The translations under genes were made by a program, and so were the position numbers. The notes under the pieces are model-generated. The model worked only from the letters and a program-made list of their open reading frames with translations, made no database searches and had not been told where the DNA came from. Below are positions 34,492-42,152 of a stretch of DNA of 64,000 nt, piece by piece. Source of the DNA: Flavobacterium sp. 245 (lineage in GTDB: Bacteria > Bacteroidota > Bacteroidia > Flavobacteriales > Flavobacteriaceae); assembly GCF_004362055.1 (NCBI RefSeq), contig NZ_SNXB01000002.1, positions 1-64,000 on the forward strand, given 5' to 3'. Position 1 is the first letter of the stretch. The number at the start of each line of letters is the position of its first letter.

Positions 34492-36189
34492 TTAATTTGT
34501 TGGATGACCTTTTACAACTTTTCCTTGTAAATCTTCAAACTGACTTTTTCCAAACGTAGTTTTAGTTGTAATTTCGACTACACCATTTTTTGCAATATCT
34601 CCATATTTATCTTCAGCAGACTTTCCTAATAAAGTGGTGACAGTGCTGATTTTTTTCTGGTCAATATCACTAATATTAAAATCTGGACTTGCTATAGTGC
34701 CATTTATAATAATCAAAGGTTTTTGTTCGATAATTAATTTATTAGAATCATTACTGTTTGTAAATATCATAACCCTGTTACTTGGCTTGCTGTTAGAATT
34801 TACGCTAACGCTAACAGATTCATTTGTATTTACGCTTACATTAGTAGCGTTAGTATTTGCATTACTGCTTGTAGTAACGCTTGTATGAGTATTATCAGTA
34901 GTTTTAACATCACAGTCTATTTTAGAATTTTGAACATTTTTTACTTCAACCTTTCTCTCTTTATTGACAACTTTCACCTGATTTTCTTGATTTTCAGATA
35001 AAAAGTCAATTTTTATCGATCCATCATCTTCTGTTGTAACAATAATTTGGCAATCTTTAATGGCTTTACTTCCTCTCACCATAAAAGTTTGATTTTGCTG
35101 AGAACCTTTTTGTACTTCAACTTTAATAGAAGTAAGTTCATTGTTTGAATTTCGCTCTACATCAGAAATAGAAGCTTTAACGTCGTGTTTTTTCTTTAAA
35201 TTTTCGGCAATTTCTTTTAATTCTTGATCTGTGACTTTCTTTGAGATTTTGTAAACATCGACAGAATTACCTGTTTTAGAAACTTCATTTCTACTGGCTT
35301 GCTGTCTTTCTTTTGCAATTACTTCGATTTGAAATAACAAAACAAAAGAGACAAGTGCTGGAATTACAACATAGTATTTCCAAGAATTCCTTTTTCGTGA
35401 TTGATTCTTGTTTAACATAACAATTCGTTTTTTGATTAATGATTGATAAAAATGATTGGTGATTGCGATACAGCTTTCGTGAGTTGTGATTTTTAAAAGC
35501 GTGTATTGATACGCTCTTTTATCTGATAACTTTTTTGCGGCTTCTTTGTCAGCAATAAATTCCAGATTTTGCGCGATTGCTTTTTTATAAAGCCAGATAA
35601 CTGGATTAAACCAAAACAGCAGACAAAAAATGCGGGCTATCAAAATATCTGCAGTATGATTTTGATCGCTATGCACTTTTTCGTGCTCTATAATATTCTC
35701 TAATTCTGATGAAGTGTACATTGATGAGTTGTAAACTATATACTCAAAATAGGAGAAAGGAGCAATGTTTTCGGTGGTGTCAATGAATTTGAAGTCGGCT
35801 TGTTGCTTAATTTTTTTCCCTTTCAAAACAGATTGCAAACTATAAAAGTCTAATGCGAATTTTATAAATAAAACTAAAAAGCCGAGTCCATAAATTACTA
35901 ACAGAATGTAATTCCAATTAACTTCAAATGATTGATTTGAAATATTTTGAGAAATGTTTTGGGAAAGAGATACTTGACCTAATTCAAAATTTGAAACAGG
36001 AGTTGGTTGTACAAAAATTGTTTTGGTGTAAACCAAAAGTGGCAATAAAGCAGACGTTCCAAGACCTGCAAGTAAAAACCATCTATTTGTATTGAAAAAT
36101 GTTTCTTTGCGAAGTAAAAAATGATAAACACAATAGAACATTACAACTAAACCTGCTGATTTTGCTATATATATGAAAAGTGCTTCCAT
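34492..36189 (-). CDS. M56 (BlaR1-like) metallopeptidase with plug-like tail, copy 1
   Basis: The 565-residue protein shares the N-terminal half with its paralogue: membrane helices, H169-E170-K-V-H173 and Glu208. After the membrane helix near 270-290 comes a periplasmic domain similar to the paralogue's, an Asn/Thr/Ser-rich linker (about 425-470), and a C-terminal segment of about 60 residues. That segment reads KPLIIINGTIAS, then DIDQKKISTVTTLLGKSAEDKYG and NGVVEITTK. This last block resembles the plug/carboxypeptidase-linked motif of SusC/TonB-dependent receptors (DGV, SATAIYG, NGVVLITTK). It is seven bases behind its BlaI gene. Confidence 0.87.
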   Translation of the reverse strand: MEALFIYIAKSAGLVVMFYCVYHFLLRKETFFNTNRWFLLAGLGTSALLPLLVYTKTIFVQPTPVSNFELGQVSLSQNISQNISNQSFEVNWNYILLVIYGLGFLVLFIKFALDFYSLQSVLKGKKIKQQADFKFIDTTENIAPFSYFEYIVYNSSMYTSSELENIIEHEKVHSDQNHTADILIARIFCLLFWFNPVIWLYKKAIAQNLEFIADKEAAKKLSDKRAYQYTLLKITTHESCIAITNHFYQSLIKKRIVMLNKNQSRKRNSWKYYVVIPALVSFVLLFQIEVIAKERQQASRNEVSKTGNSVDVYKISKKVTDQELKEIAENLKKKHDVKASISDVERNSNNELTSIKVEVQKGSQQNQTFMVRGSKAIKDCQIIVTTEDDGSIKIDFLSENQENQVKVVNKERKVEVKNVQNSKIDCDVKTTDNTHTSVTTSSNANTNATNVSVNTNESVSVSVNSNSKPSNRVMIFTNSNDSNKLIIEQKPLIIINGTIASPDFNISDIDQKKISTVTTLLGKSAEDKYGDIAKNGVVEITTKTTFGKSQFEDLQGKVVKGHPTN

Positions 36190-36195
36190 AAACGA

Positions 36196-36564
36196 CTATT
36201 TTTCTTCTTGTGGATTCTCGATCATAGCCAAGATCTCACGTAATTCTGCTGCAGAAATTTTTTCTTCTTTAGCAAAAAATGAAACCATGTTTTTATAAGA
36301 GCTATTAAAATAATTATCAATAGCGGTTTTCATATACTTTTTACTATACGCTTCTAGAGTGATTATAGGGTAGTATTGATGCGTATTTCCAAAAGCATTG
36401 TGCGCTACAAAACCTTTTTCCTCAAGATTGCGAACAATAGTCGAAAGTGTATTGTAATGCGGTTGGTCTTCAGTAATTTCTGCCTGAATCTCTTTTACAA
36501 AAGCTTTTTTAAGCTTCCATAAAATTTGCATGATTTCTTCTTCTTTGTTGGTTAACTTTTGCAT
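36196..36564 (-). CDS. BlaI/MecI family repressor, copy 1
   Basis: The 122-residue winged-helix DNA-binding protein has recognition region HYNTLSTIVRNLEEKGFVAHNA near 42-63. It heads the four-gene series BlaI-M56-BlaI-M56. Its promoter carries two exact TAGTT-N4-AACTA dyads, which it probably binds to repress the series, with release by proteolysis through the M56 partner. Confidence 0.93.
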   Translation of the reverse strand: MQKLTNKEEEIMQILWKLKKAFVKEIQAEITEDQPHYNTLSTIVRNLEEKGFVAHNAFGNTHQYYPIITLEAYSKKYMKTAIDNYFNSSYKNMVSFFAKEEKISAAELREILAMIENPQEEK

Positions 36565-36581
36565 GTCTCCTAATTTTAATC

Positions 36582-36612
36582 CAAACCTACAACTATTTTT
36601 CTAGTTACACAA
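36582..36612 (-). promoter_or_regulatory. Promoter of the BlaI/M56 cluster
   Basis: Read on the minus strand, TTG (36612-36610) and TAGGTTTG (36589-36582) are 20 bases apart, a full match to the Bacteroidota promoter. The start of transcription would be near 36577, leaving a leader of about 13 bases. Confidence 0.75.
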
Positions 36613-36615
36613 CTA
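36602..36615. promoter_or_regulatory. BlaI operator dyad 1
   Basis: TAGTT-ACAC-AACTA is a perfect dyad that covers the -33 element of the promoter. A lone AACTA half site follows at 36591-36595, in the spacer. Confidence 0.7.
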
Positions 36616-36621
36616 TAAAAC

Positions 36622-36635
36622 TAGTTATTTAACTA
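36622..36635. promoter_or_regulatory. BlaI operator dyad 2
   Basis: TAGTT-ATTT-AACTA lies exactly 20 bp (two helical turns) from the first dyad, on its upstream side. Confidence 0.7.
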
Positions 36636-36728
36636 TTTTTTAAGTTTGAATTGCCATTTAGGCGCATGAGATTATTTCAATTTAAAGGTAATAAATTGAA
36701 AATTAATTATTTATGTAAAAATGAAAAT

Positions 36729-37946
36729 TTAAGAAATACGTTCGCGTGTTAAAGCTTTTTTTATCCAAAAACAGCAAAGTGTTGCTACAAATCCGCTACA
36801 GGCCATAAAAAGCCAGTTGAATTGATAGTGAAAAACAGCTATAATTCCAAAGCCGACTTTTGAGCTTACAATGTGTGCCAAACTAAAACTCATTGTGTAC
36901 AAAGCCATATATCTGCCTTCCTGACCGCGCGGCGCACGGCTTAAGGCAAATGCATTTGAAAACGGAAAAGTCAAGATTTCGCCAATTGAAATACAAATCA
37001 TAGCAATTACAAGAATTCCTGCCCAAATATTTATTAACAGTAACACAAAACTAAAAGCCATTAAGAATGACCCGGCGATTATAATTTTTATTTTAGGAAA
37101 ACCTTTTCTTTCCATAAAACCAACCGTTGGCATTTCTAAAGAAAAAATCAGAAGTCCGTTTAAAGTCATTAATAAGCCTGTCTGAAATTCACTTAATCCA
37201 AATTTCTCATTATGATATAAAGGAAGAGTGGTAAAAAGCTGAAAGAAAATCATGGCCGTGATAAAGCTCACAAACAAGAAAACCCAGAATATTTTATCAT
37301 GAAAAACCGATTTAATTTCAGCAGCACTTTCGGTTTTATCATTGTGTTCTGTCTTTTTCTTTTCTTTAACCAAAAGTGCAAAAATAGATATCGAAATAAT
37401 ACAAGAAGCACCGTCGACCCAAAAAAGCCCAGAATATCCCATTCCCATAATAATAAGACCACCAAGAGCCGGACCAGCTGCAAAACCTAAATTTACAGCA
37501 AGACGAACAAGCGTTAAAGCTCTAGTCCTGTTTTCTGGCTTTGCATAAGCGCCAAGCGATACAAACATTGCCGGTCTAAACATATCAGCAATAGTCATCA
37601 ATAAAAAAAGTGCGATACAAAGTCCCCAGAATGAGGTTATATATTGAACGAAAAAAAGTGAAACACCGCTGGTGAATAAACTAAAAATCATGATTTTGTA
37701 AAATCCAATTTTATCCGATAGTTTTCCACCAACCCATGAGCCTAACATAGAACCTAAACCAAATGAAACCATAATCCATCCCACCTGATTGTAGCTAAAA
37801 TGAAGATCTTCTTTTAAATATTTAGATAAAAAAGGAAGCACCATTGTTCCGGCGCGATTGATGAAAGTGATTATGGCAAGTATCCAAATTTCTCTTGTAA
37901 ATCCACGAAAATTATTGATGTAATGGTTTAAAGCAGTTTTGAGCAT
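36729..37946 (-). CDS. MFS transporter (drug-efflux type)
   Basis: The 405-residue inner-membrane permease has 12 hydrophobic segments. The loop 2-3 motif GSWVGGKLSDKIGFYK (about 67-82) and FRPAMFVSLGAYAKPENRTRAL match the DHA1-type/YajR-like exporters. The substrate is unknown. It stands alone. An 82-base gap separates it from the divergent DUF1684 gene's start region. Confidence 0.87.
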   Translation of the reverse strand: MLKTALNHYINNFRGFTREIWILAIITFINRAGTMVLPFLSKYLKEDLHFSYNQVGWIMVSFGLGSMLGSWVGGKLSDKIGFYKIMIFSLFTSGVSLFFVQYITSFWGLCIALFLLMTIADMFRPAMFVSLGAYAKPENRTRALTLVRLAVNLGFAAGPALGGLIIMGMGYSGLFWVDGASCIISISIFALLVKEKKKTEHNDKTESAAEIKSVFHDKIFWVFLFVSFITAMIFFQLFTTLPLYHNEKFGLSEFQTGLLMTLNGLLIFSLEMPTVGFMERKGFPKIKIIIAGSFLMAFSFVLLLINIWAGILVIAMICISIGEILTFPFSNAFALSRAPRGQEGRYMALYTMSFSLAHIVSSKVGFGIIAVFHYQFNWLFMACSGFVATLCCFWIKKALTRERIS

Positions 37947-38002
37947 TATAAAATAGTCTTATTTGCAACAAAGTTAGGAAACTTTGTCACGTATTGCGGT
38001 TG

Positions 38003-38030
38003 TTGCTTTGTTACTTTTAAACTATTTTTG
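38003..38030 (+). promoter_or_regulatory. Promoter of the DUF1684-tatD pair
   Basis: TTG (38003-38005) and TATTTTTG (38023-38030) are 17 bases apart. An in-frame TTG at 38028 lies inside the -7 element and so cannot be the start codon. Confidence 0.6.
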
Positions 38031-38045
38031 CGTAAAATTTCTAAG

Positions 38046-38645
38046 ATGAAAAAAGCGATTGTACTTGTTATATTGATGATTTTAAATTTTGGCTACAGCC
38101 AAAAGAAATTTAGTCAAAGCGAAGCTGAAAAATTTCAGAAGCAAATTAATTCTGAATATGCTGATGCTAAGACAAGTCCGTTAATGGAAGAAGATTTAAA
38201 GACTTTTAAAACTTTAGATTTTTACCCGATAAACGAAAAGTATTTTGTAATCGCAAAGTTTGAAAAAGCGAAGAATGAAAAAGTTTTCGAAATGAAAACA
38301 ACCGGAACAAGAACTCCAAAATATATAAAATACGGAACTTTATATTTTACTTTAAATGGCGTTGCCACAAAATTGAATGTTTACAGAAGTATTGATCTTT
38401 CTAAACAAGAACAATATAAAGATCATTTGTTTTTGCCTTTTTCTGATTTGACCTGTGGGAAAGAAAGCTACATTGGCGGAAGATATATTGATTTGAAAAT
38501 TCCGAAAGGAAACACCATCGCCGTTGATTTTAATCAGGCTTATAATCCGTATTGTGCTTATAATCATAAATATTCTTGTCCACTAGTTCCTTTAGAGAAT
38601 GATTTGAATATTGAAGTTAAAGCAGGAGTTAAGACTTTTCATTAA
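38046..38645 (+). CDS. Secreted DUF1684 protein
   Basis: The 199-residue protein has a signal peptide (cleavage after NFGYSQ, near 19). The DUF1684 body includes the blocks FYPINEKYFVIAKF, YGTLYFTLNG, LFLPFSDLTCGKESYIGGRYIDL and FNQAYNPYCAYNHKYSCPLVP. Family members are exported or cytosolic proteins of unknown function; the three cysteines of the C-terminal block are conserved in the family. The stop TAA overlaps the ATG of the tatD-like gene (TAATG), so the two are coupled. Confidence 0.9.
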   Translation: MKKAIVLVILMILNFGYSQKKFSQSEAEKFQKQINSEYADAKTSPLMEEDLKTFKTLDFYPINEKYFVIAKFEKAKNEKVFEMKTTGTRTPKYIKYGTLYFTLNGVATKLNVYRSIDLSKQEQYKDHLFLPFSDLTCGKESYIGGRYIDLKIPKGNTIAVDFNQAYNPYCAYNHKYSCPLVPLENDLNIEVKAGVKTFH

Positions 38646-39295
38646 TGGAATTTTTTAATTTTCATACACATCAATTTACAAATCAATCTGCTATTCTAGA
38701 GTTGGTTAATCAATATCCGTTGGAGTTTGATGAATCGATTCCGTTTTATTCGATCGGAATTCATCCGTGGCATATTAAGGAAAATCAAATTGATGCAGAA
38801 TTAAAAATCATAGAAGAAAAGCTTCAAACCAAAAATTGTTTGGCAATTGGTGAATGCGGTTTAGATAAACGTATTGAAGTACCGTTAAACCTGCAAATCG
38901 AAGTTTTTGAAAAACAATTGGCTTTAGCCGAAAAATATAAAAAGTCTGTCGTAATTCATTGTGTTGCGGCTTTTCAGGAAGTTATTGAAATTAAGAAGAA
39001 ATTAAAAATTTCAGTACCAATGATTATTCACGGTTATTCTAAAAATAGTCAGTTGGCAGAACAATTGATTGCAGCAGGATTCTATATTTCATTTGGAAAA
39101 TATTTATTGCGAAATCCGGATTTAAAAACCGTTTTTCAGAATGTTCCAAATGATCGTTTTTTTCTGGAAACTGATACAATTGAAGAAAATATTCAAGAAG
39201 TTTATGAATTAGCTTCAGAATATAAAACTATAACAATAAAGGAATTGCAAGGTATTATCTCAAGTAATTATAAAAGAGTATTTGAGAAAAGTTAA
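38645..39295 (+). CDS. TatD family metal-dependent hydrolase
   Basis: The 216-residue TIM-barrel hydrolase has the metal ligands of the family: FHTHQ near residue 5, GECGLDK near 79 (Glu), IHCVAA near 113, IHGYSKN near 139 and the final Asp in LETDT near 175. TatD proteins act as DNases or deacylases. At 216 residues it is shorter than E. coli TatD (260), as common in Bacteroidota. It is translationally coupled to the DUF1684 gene. Confidence 0.87.
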   Translation: MEFFNFHTHQFTNQSAILELVNQYPLEFDESIPFYSIGIHPWHIKENQIDAELKIIEEKLQTKNCLAIGECGLDKRIEVPLNLQIEVFEKQLALAEKYKKSVVIHCVAAFQEVIEIKKKLKISVPMIIHGYSKNSQLAEQLIAAGFYISFGKYLLRNPDLKTVFQNVPNDRFFLETDTIEENIQEVYELASEYKTITIKELQGIISSNYKRVFEKS

Positions 39296-39343
39296 GAGTG
39301 AATAGTAAGTAGTAATTAGTGAATAGTAAATAGTTTTCAGCAT

Positions 39344-39409
39344 GTCACCCTGAGCGAAGTCGAAGGGCGCGACAATTGGAAGTTAGGCTTCGACTTCGCT
39401 CAGCCTGAC
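39344..39409. repeat. Inverted repeat GTCACCCTGAGCGAAGTCGAAG
   Basis: The arm at 39344-39365 is repeated in near-inverse at 39388-39409 (CTTCGACTTCGCTCAGCCTGAC), with 22 bases between. This 'CTTCGACTTCGCTCAG' word is a widely scattered repeat in many bacteria; a decayed relative (GTCAGTTCGAGCGGAGTTGAG) is at 27856-27877. The next bases (39419-39471) carry AACCTGAAACTTGAAAC repeats also found at 42102-42146. Confidence 0.75.
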
Positions 39410-39471
39410 AGGCAGTGAAACCTGAAACTTGAAACAAGAAAAAACAAAAACAAAAATAAACAAAAGAAGAA

Positions 39472-40188
39472 ATGGCAGAGTGGACAGAAAGAGCCGAGCT
39501 TTTATTTACAAAAGAAGGATTAGAGAACTTGCGTAATGCAAATGTATTAGTAGTAGGATTAGGAGGAGTAGGATCATTTGCAGCTGAATTTTTAGCTAGA
39601 GCAGGCGTAGGAAACATGACGATTGTTGATGGAGATGTTGTGGATATTACGAATATTAACAGACAATTACCCGCTTTGCATTCAACAGTTGGTGAGCCAA
39701 AAATTACTATTGTTGGTGATCGTTTAATGGATATAAATCCAGAATTGAAGCTAACGCGAGTAAAAGAGTTTTTGTCACCAGAACGTGCTTTTGAAATTGT
39801 TTCTCCAGAGTTTGATTATGTGTTAGACTGTATTGACAGTATTACTCCAAAATTAAATTTAATTATTGCTGCAAAACGCAAAAGAGTAAAAATTATAAGC
39901 AGCATGGGAGCAGGAGGAAAGATGCTGGCATCTAAAGTAAAAGTTGCAGATATTTCGAAAACAATAAACTGCTATTTTTCAAAAACAATCCGTAAAAGAT
40001 TAAAAGCAGCAAAAATCAATAAATTGAAAGTAGTTTTTTCATCAGAAATCCAAGATGAAAAAAGTTTAAAATTAACCGATGGAAAAAACTTCAAAAAATC
40101 TTTCTACGGAACAAACAGCTACATGCCAGGATTATTTGGACTTCACGCAGCAGAAACTGTAATTCGATATTTGATAACAAAAGAGTAA
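39472..40188 (+). CDS. tcdA: tRNA threonylcarbamoyladenosine dehydratase
   Basis: The 238-residue E1-like enzyme cyclises the t6A base at position 37 of tRNA to ct6A. The nucleotide-binding loop GLGGVGSFAAE is at about 28-38, followed by the conserved INRQLPALHSTVGEPKI, YVLDCIDSI and SSMGAGGK segments and the C-terminal YMPGLFGLHAAETVIRYLI. It matches TcdA (YgdL) rather than MoeB or ThiF. The ATG follows a purine-rich leader. Confidence 0.92.
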   Translation: MAEWTERAELLFTKEGLENLRNANVLVVGLGGVGSFAAEFLARAGVGNMTIVDGDVVDITNINRQLPALHSTVGEPKITIVGDRLMDINPELKLTRVKEFLSPERAFEIVSPEFDYVLDCIDSITPKLNLIIAAKRKRVKIISSMGAGGKMLASKVKVADISKTINCYFSKTIRKRLKAAKINKLKVVFSSEIQDEKSLKLTDGKNFKKSFYGTNSYMPGLFGLHAAETVIRYLITKE

Positions 40189-40192
40189 AAAA

Positions 40193-40320
40193 AAGGTACT
40201 AAGATGCTAAGATTCTAAGGTGCTAAGATTTTTAAAAGCTTAGAACCTGAGTTCCTCGGAACCTTAGCAACTTAAAAAAAAACTTAGAACCTCAGTCCCT
40301 TAGAACCTTAGCACCTAAAA
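40193..40320. repeat. Array of CTAAG / CTTAG repeats
   Basis: The 128 bases between tcdA and the HAD gene consist of GGTnCTAAGATnCTAAG words followed by their inverse (GAACCTTAGCAAC). The two halves can fold back on each other. A single related unit lies at 56229-56270. Confidence 0.75.
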
Positions 40321-40325
40321 AAAAA

Positions 40326-40988
40326 ATGATTAAAACAGTAATTTTTGATATGGACGGCGTTATTGTCGACACAGAACCCGTTCATCGTTATGCTTATTAC
40401 AAACAATTTTCAGAATTGAATATTGAAGTTTCAGAGGAAATGTACACTTCGTTTACGGGATTTTCGACTCGAAATACTTTTCAGACACTGAAAGGATTTT
40501 TCCCAGTAATTGAACATGAGGTTGAAGATTTAATTCAGAGAAAAAGAAACATTTTTAATAATGCTTTTGATACTAAAGCAGATTTGTTTTTGTTAGATGG
40601 AGTTGAAGATTTGATTAAGGATTTATATGCCAACGGAATCCAGATTATTCTGGCTTCATCAGCATCAAAAGTTACCATTGAGCGTGTTTTTACTCGATTC
40701 AATCTACATCAGTATTTTTCACATATCGTGAGTGGTGAAGATTTTCCGCAGTCAAAACCAAATCCAGCCATTTTTCTTCATGCAGCTTCTTTGTCAATTG
40801 CTCCAAAAGAGGAATGTATTATTATAGAAGACAGCACAAATGGAGTAAAAGCGGCAAAAGCTGCAGGAATTTATTGTGTTGGTTATCGAAGTCAGAATTC
40901 AAATTTGCAAGATCTTTCAGATGCTGATTTAGTAATCAATCATTTCAATGAATTAAATGCTCAAAAAATATCACAGATTGTAGTCTGA
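40326..40988 (+). CDS. HAD phosphatase, beta-phosphoglucomutase-like
   Basis: The 220-residue HAD hydrolase has the nucleophile motif FDMDGVIVDTEP (Asp8, Asp10), motif II ILASSAS near 115 and motifs III/IV KPNPAIFLHAA and IIEDSTNGVKAAKAAG. The cap domain between is helical, as in beta-phosphoglucomutase and sugar phosphatases. Substrate is not determined. It lies 137 bases after tcdA, behind an array of CTAAG repeats. Confidence 0.88.
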   Translation: MIKTVIFDMDGVIVDTEPVHRYAYYKQFSELNIEVSEEMYTSFTGFSTRNTFQTLKGFFPVIEHEVEDLIQRKRNIFNNAFDTKADLFLLDGVEDLIKDLYANGIQIILASSASKVTIERVFTRFNLHQYFSHIVSGEDFPQSKPNPAIFLHAASLSIAPKEECIIIEDSTNGVKAAKAAGIYCVGYRSQNSNLQDLSDADLVINHFNELNAQKISQIVV

Positions 40989-41007
40989 ATTAAGTTAAAT
41001 TTAACAT

Positions 41008-41035
41008 TTGTTAGCTAATTGAATTTGTAAATTTG
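41008..41035 (+). promoter_or_regulatory. Promoter of the DUF2911 gene
   Basis: TTG (41008-41010) and TAAATTTG (41028-41035) are separated by 17 bases, 23 bases before the start codon. Confidence 0.65.
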
Positions 41036-41058
41036 AACAGAAACAAATAAAACCTAAA

Positions 41059-41901
41059 ATGAAAAAAATACTTATTGCATTTGCTATTTTATTAGCGCCT
41101 TTTGCTTCAGAAGCACAGATAAAAACACCACAGGCAAGTCCAAAAGCTTATATCAAACAAACTGTTGGTTTAACTGATGTTGAAGTAACGTATTCAAGAC
41201 CGGGTGCGAGAGGCAGAGCGGTTTTTGGGAATTTAGTTCCGTTTGGTAAGTTATGGAGAACTGGCGCCAATGAAAATACAATTATCAACTTTAGTGATGA
41301 CGTTGTAATTGATGGAAAAACTTTGAAAAAAGGGAAATATTCAATTTATACAATTCCTAAAATTGAAAGTTGGGAGATTATTTTTTACTTGTCAACGGAC
41401 AACTGGGGTCTTCCAGAAAACTGGAGTGATGCTTATGTAGCCTTGAGAACTACAGTAAAAGAAGATGCATTGCCAACTCCGGTTGAGACTTTCACAATTG
41501 GAATTAATGGTTTAGATCCAAATTTTGCTTATTTAGAAATGGCTTGGGAAAATTCTCATGTAGCACTTAAATTTGAGGTTCCAACGGCAAAAACAGCAAC
41601 AGCAAGTATCGAAAAAACTTTGGCTGGACCAACATCAAATGATTATTATGCAGCAGCACAATACTTATTTTCATCAAATGGAAATATAGATACTGCAAGA
41701 ACATATGTTGACAAATCATTGGATATGGTTACTGACAAACCTTACTATATCTTAAGACTGAAATCAATTATTCAGGCAAAACAAGGTGATAAAAAAGGAG
41801 CAGTTGAAACAGCAAAAGCTTCATTAGCAGCTGCTGAAACGGCTAATAATCAAGATTACGTAAAAATGAATAAAGACAGTATCGCTGAGTGGAGCAGATA
41901 A
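41059..41901 (+). CDS. Secreted DUF2911 protein
   Basis: The 280-residue protein has a signal peptide (cleavage after ASEAQ, near 20). A DUF2911 domain (about 22-170) follows, with the marker blocks VEVTYSRPGARGR, LVPFGKLWRTGANENT and KKGKYSIYTIPK. The C-terminal 80 residues hold TPR-like helices (AAQYLFSSNGNIDTARTYVDKSLD). The family has no proven function. It stands alone and ends at a strong terminator. Confidence 0.92.
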   Translation: MKKILIAFAILLAPFASEAQIKTPQASPKAYIKQTVGLTDVEVTYSRPGARGRAVFGNLVPFGKLWRTGANENTIINFSDDVVIDGKTLKKGKYSIYTIPKIESWEIIFYLSTDNWGLPENWSDAYVALRTTVKEDALPTPVETFTIGINGLDPNFAYLEMAWENSHVALKFEVPTAKTATASIEKTLAGPTSNDYYAAAQYLFSSNGNIDTARTYVDKSLDMVTDKPYYILRLKSIIQAKQGDKKGAVETAKASLAAAETANNQDYVKMNKDSIAEWSR

Positions 41902-41924
41902 TTTGTTTTGAAATTCTAAATATT

Positions 41925-41960
41925 AAAAAATCCAAAGCTTTATAGTTTTGGATTTTTTTT
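41925..41960 (+). terminator. Terminator of the DUF2911 gene
   Basis: AAAAAATCCAAA pairs with TTTTGGATTTTTT around the GCTTTATAG loop, then a T run. Confidence 0.85.
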
Positions 41961-41970
41961 GCGAGTTTTT

Positions 41971-42088
41971 TAACCGCAAAGAACGCAAAGTAAAAAAAAA
42001 CAGTCCCTAATAATACCGCAAAGTTCGCAAAGCATTACGAAATAAGCTTTGTGAGCTTTGCGCAAATCCTTGCGAACTTTGCGGTTAA
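41971..42088. repeat. Dispersed CGCAAAG inverted repeat, copy B
   Basis: AACCGCAAAGAACGCAAAG (41972-41990) and CTTTGCGCAAATCCTTGCGAACTTTGCGGTT (42056-42086) are the outer arms. An inner CCGCAAAGTTCGCAAAG unit is at 42017-42033. It is related to 155-260. The same gap then holds four tandem CTGAAAC(TTT)GAAAC words to 42146. Confidence 0.75.
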
Positions 42089-42152
42089 ATTCTCATTTCA
42101 ACTTGAAACCTGAAACCTGAAACTTTGAAACCTGAAACTTTGAAACAAAAAA

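Noticed and set aside
32172..36564. Beta-lactam resistance locus of bla/mec type
   Set aside because: The M56 proteins lack the penicillin-binding sensor domain and no beta-lactamase or PBP2a gene is adjacent, so only the regulator type is shared.
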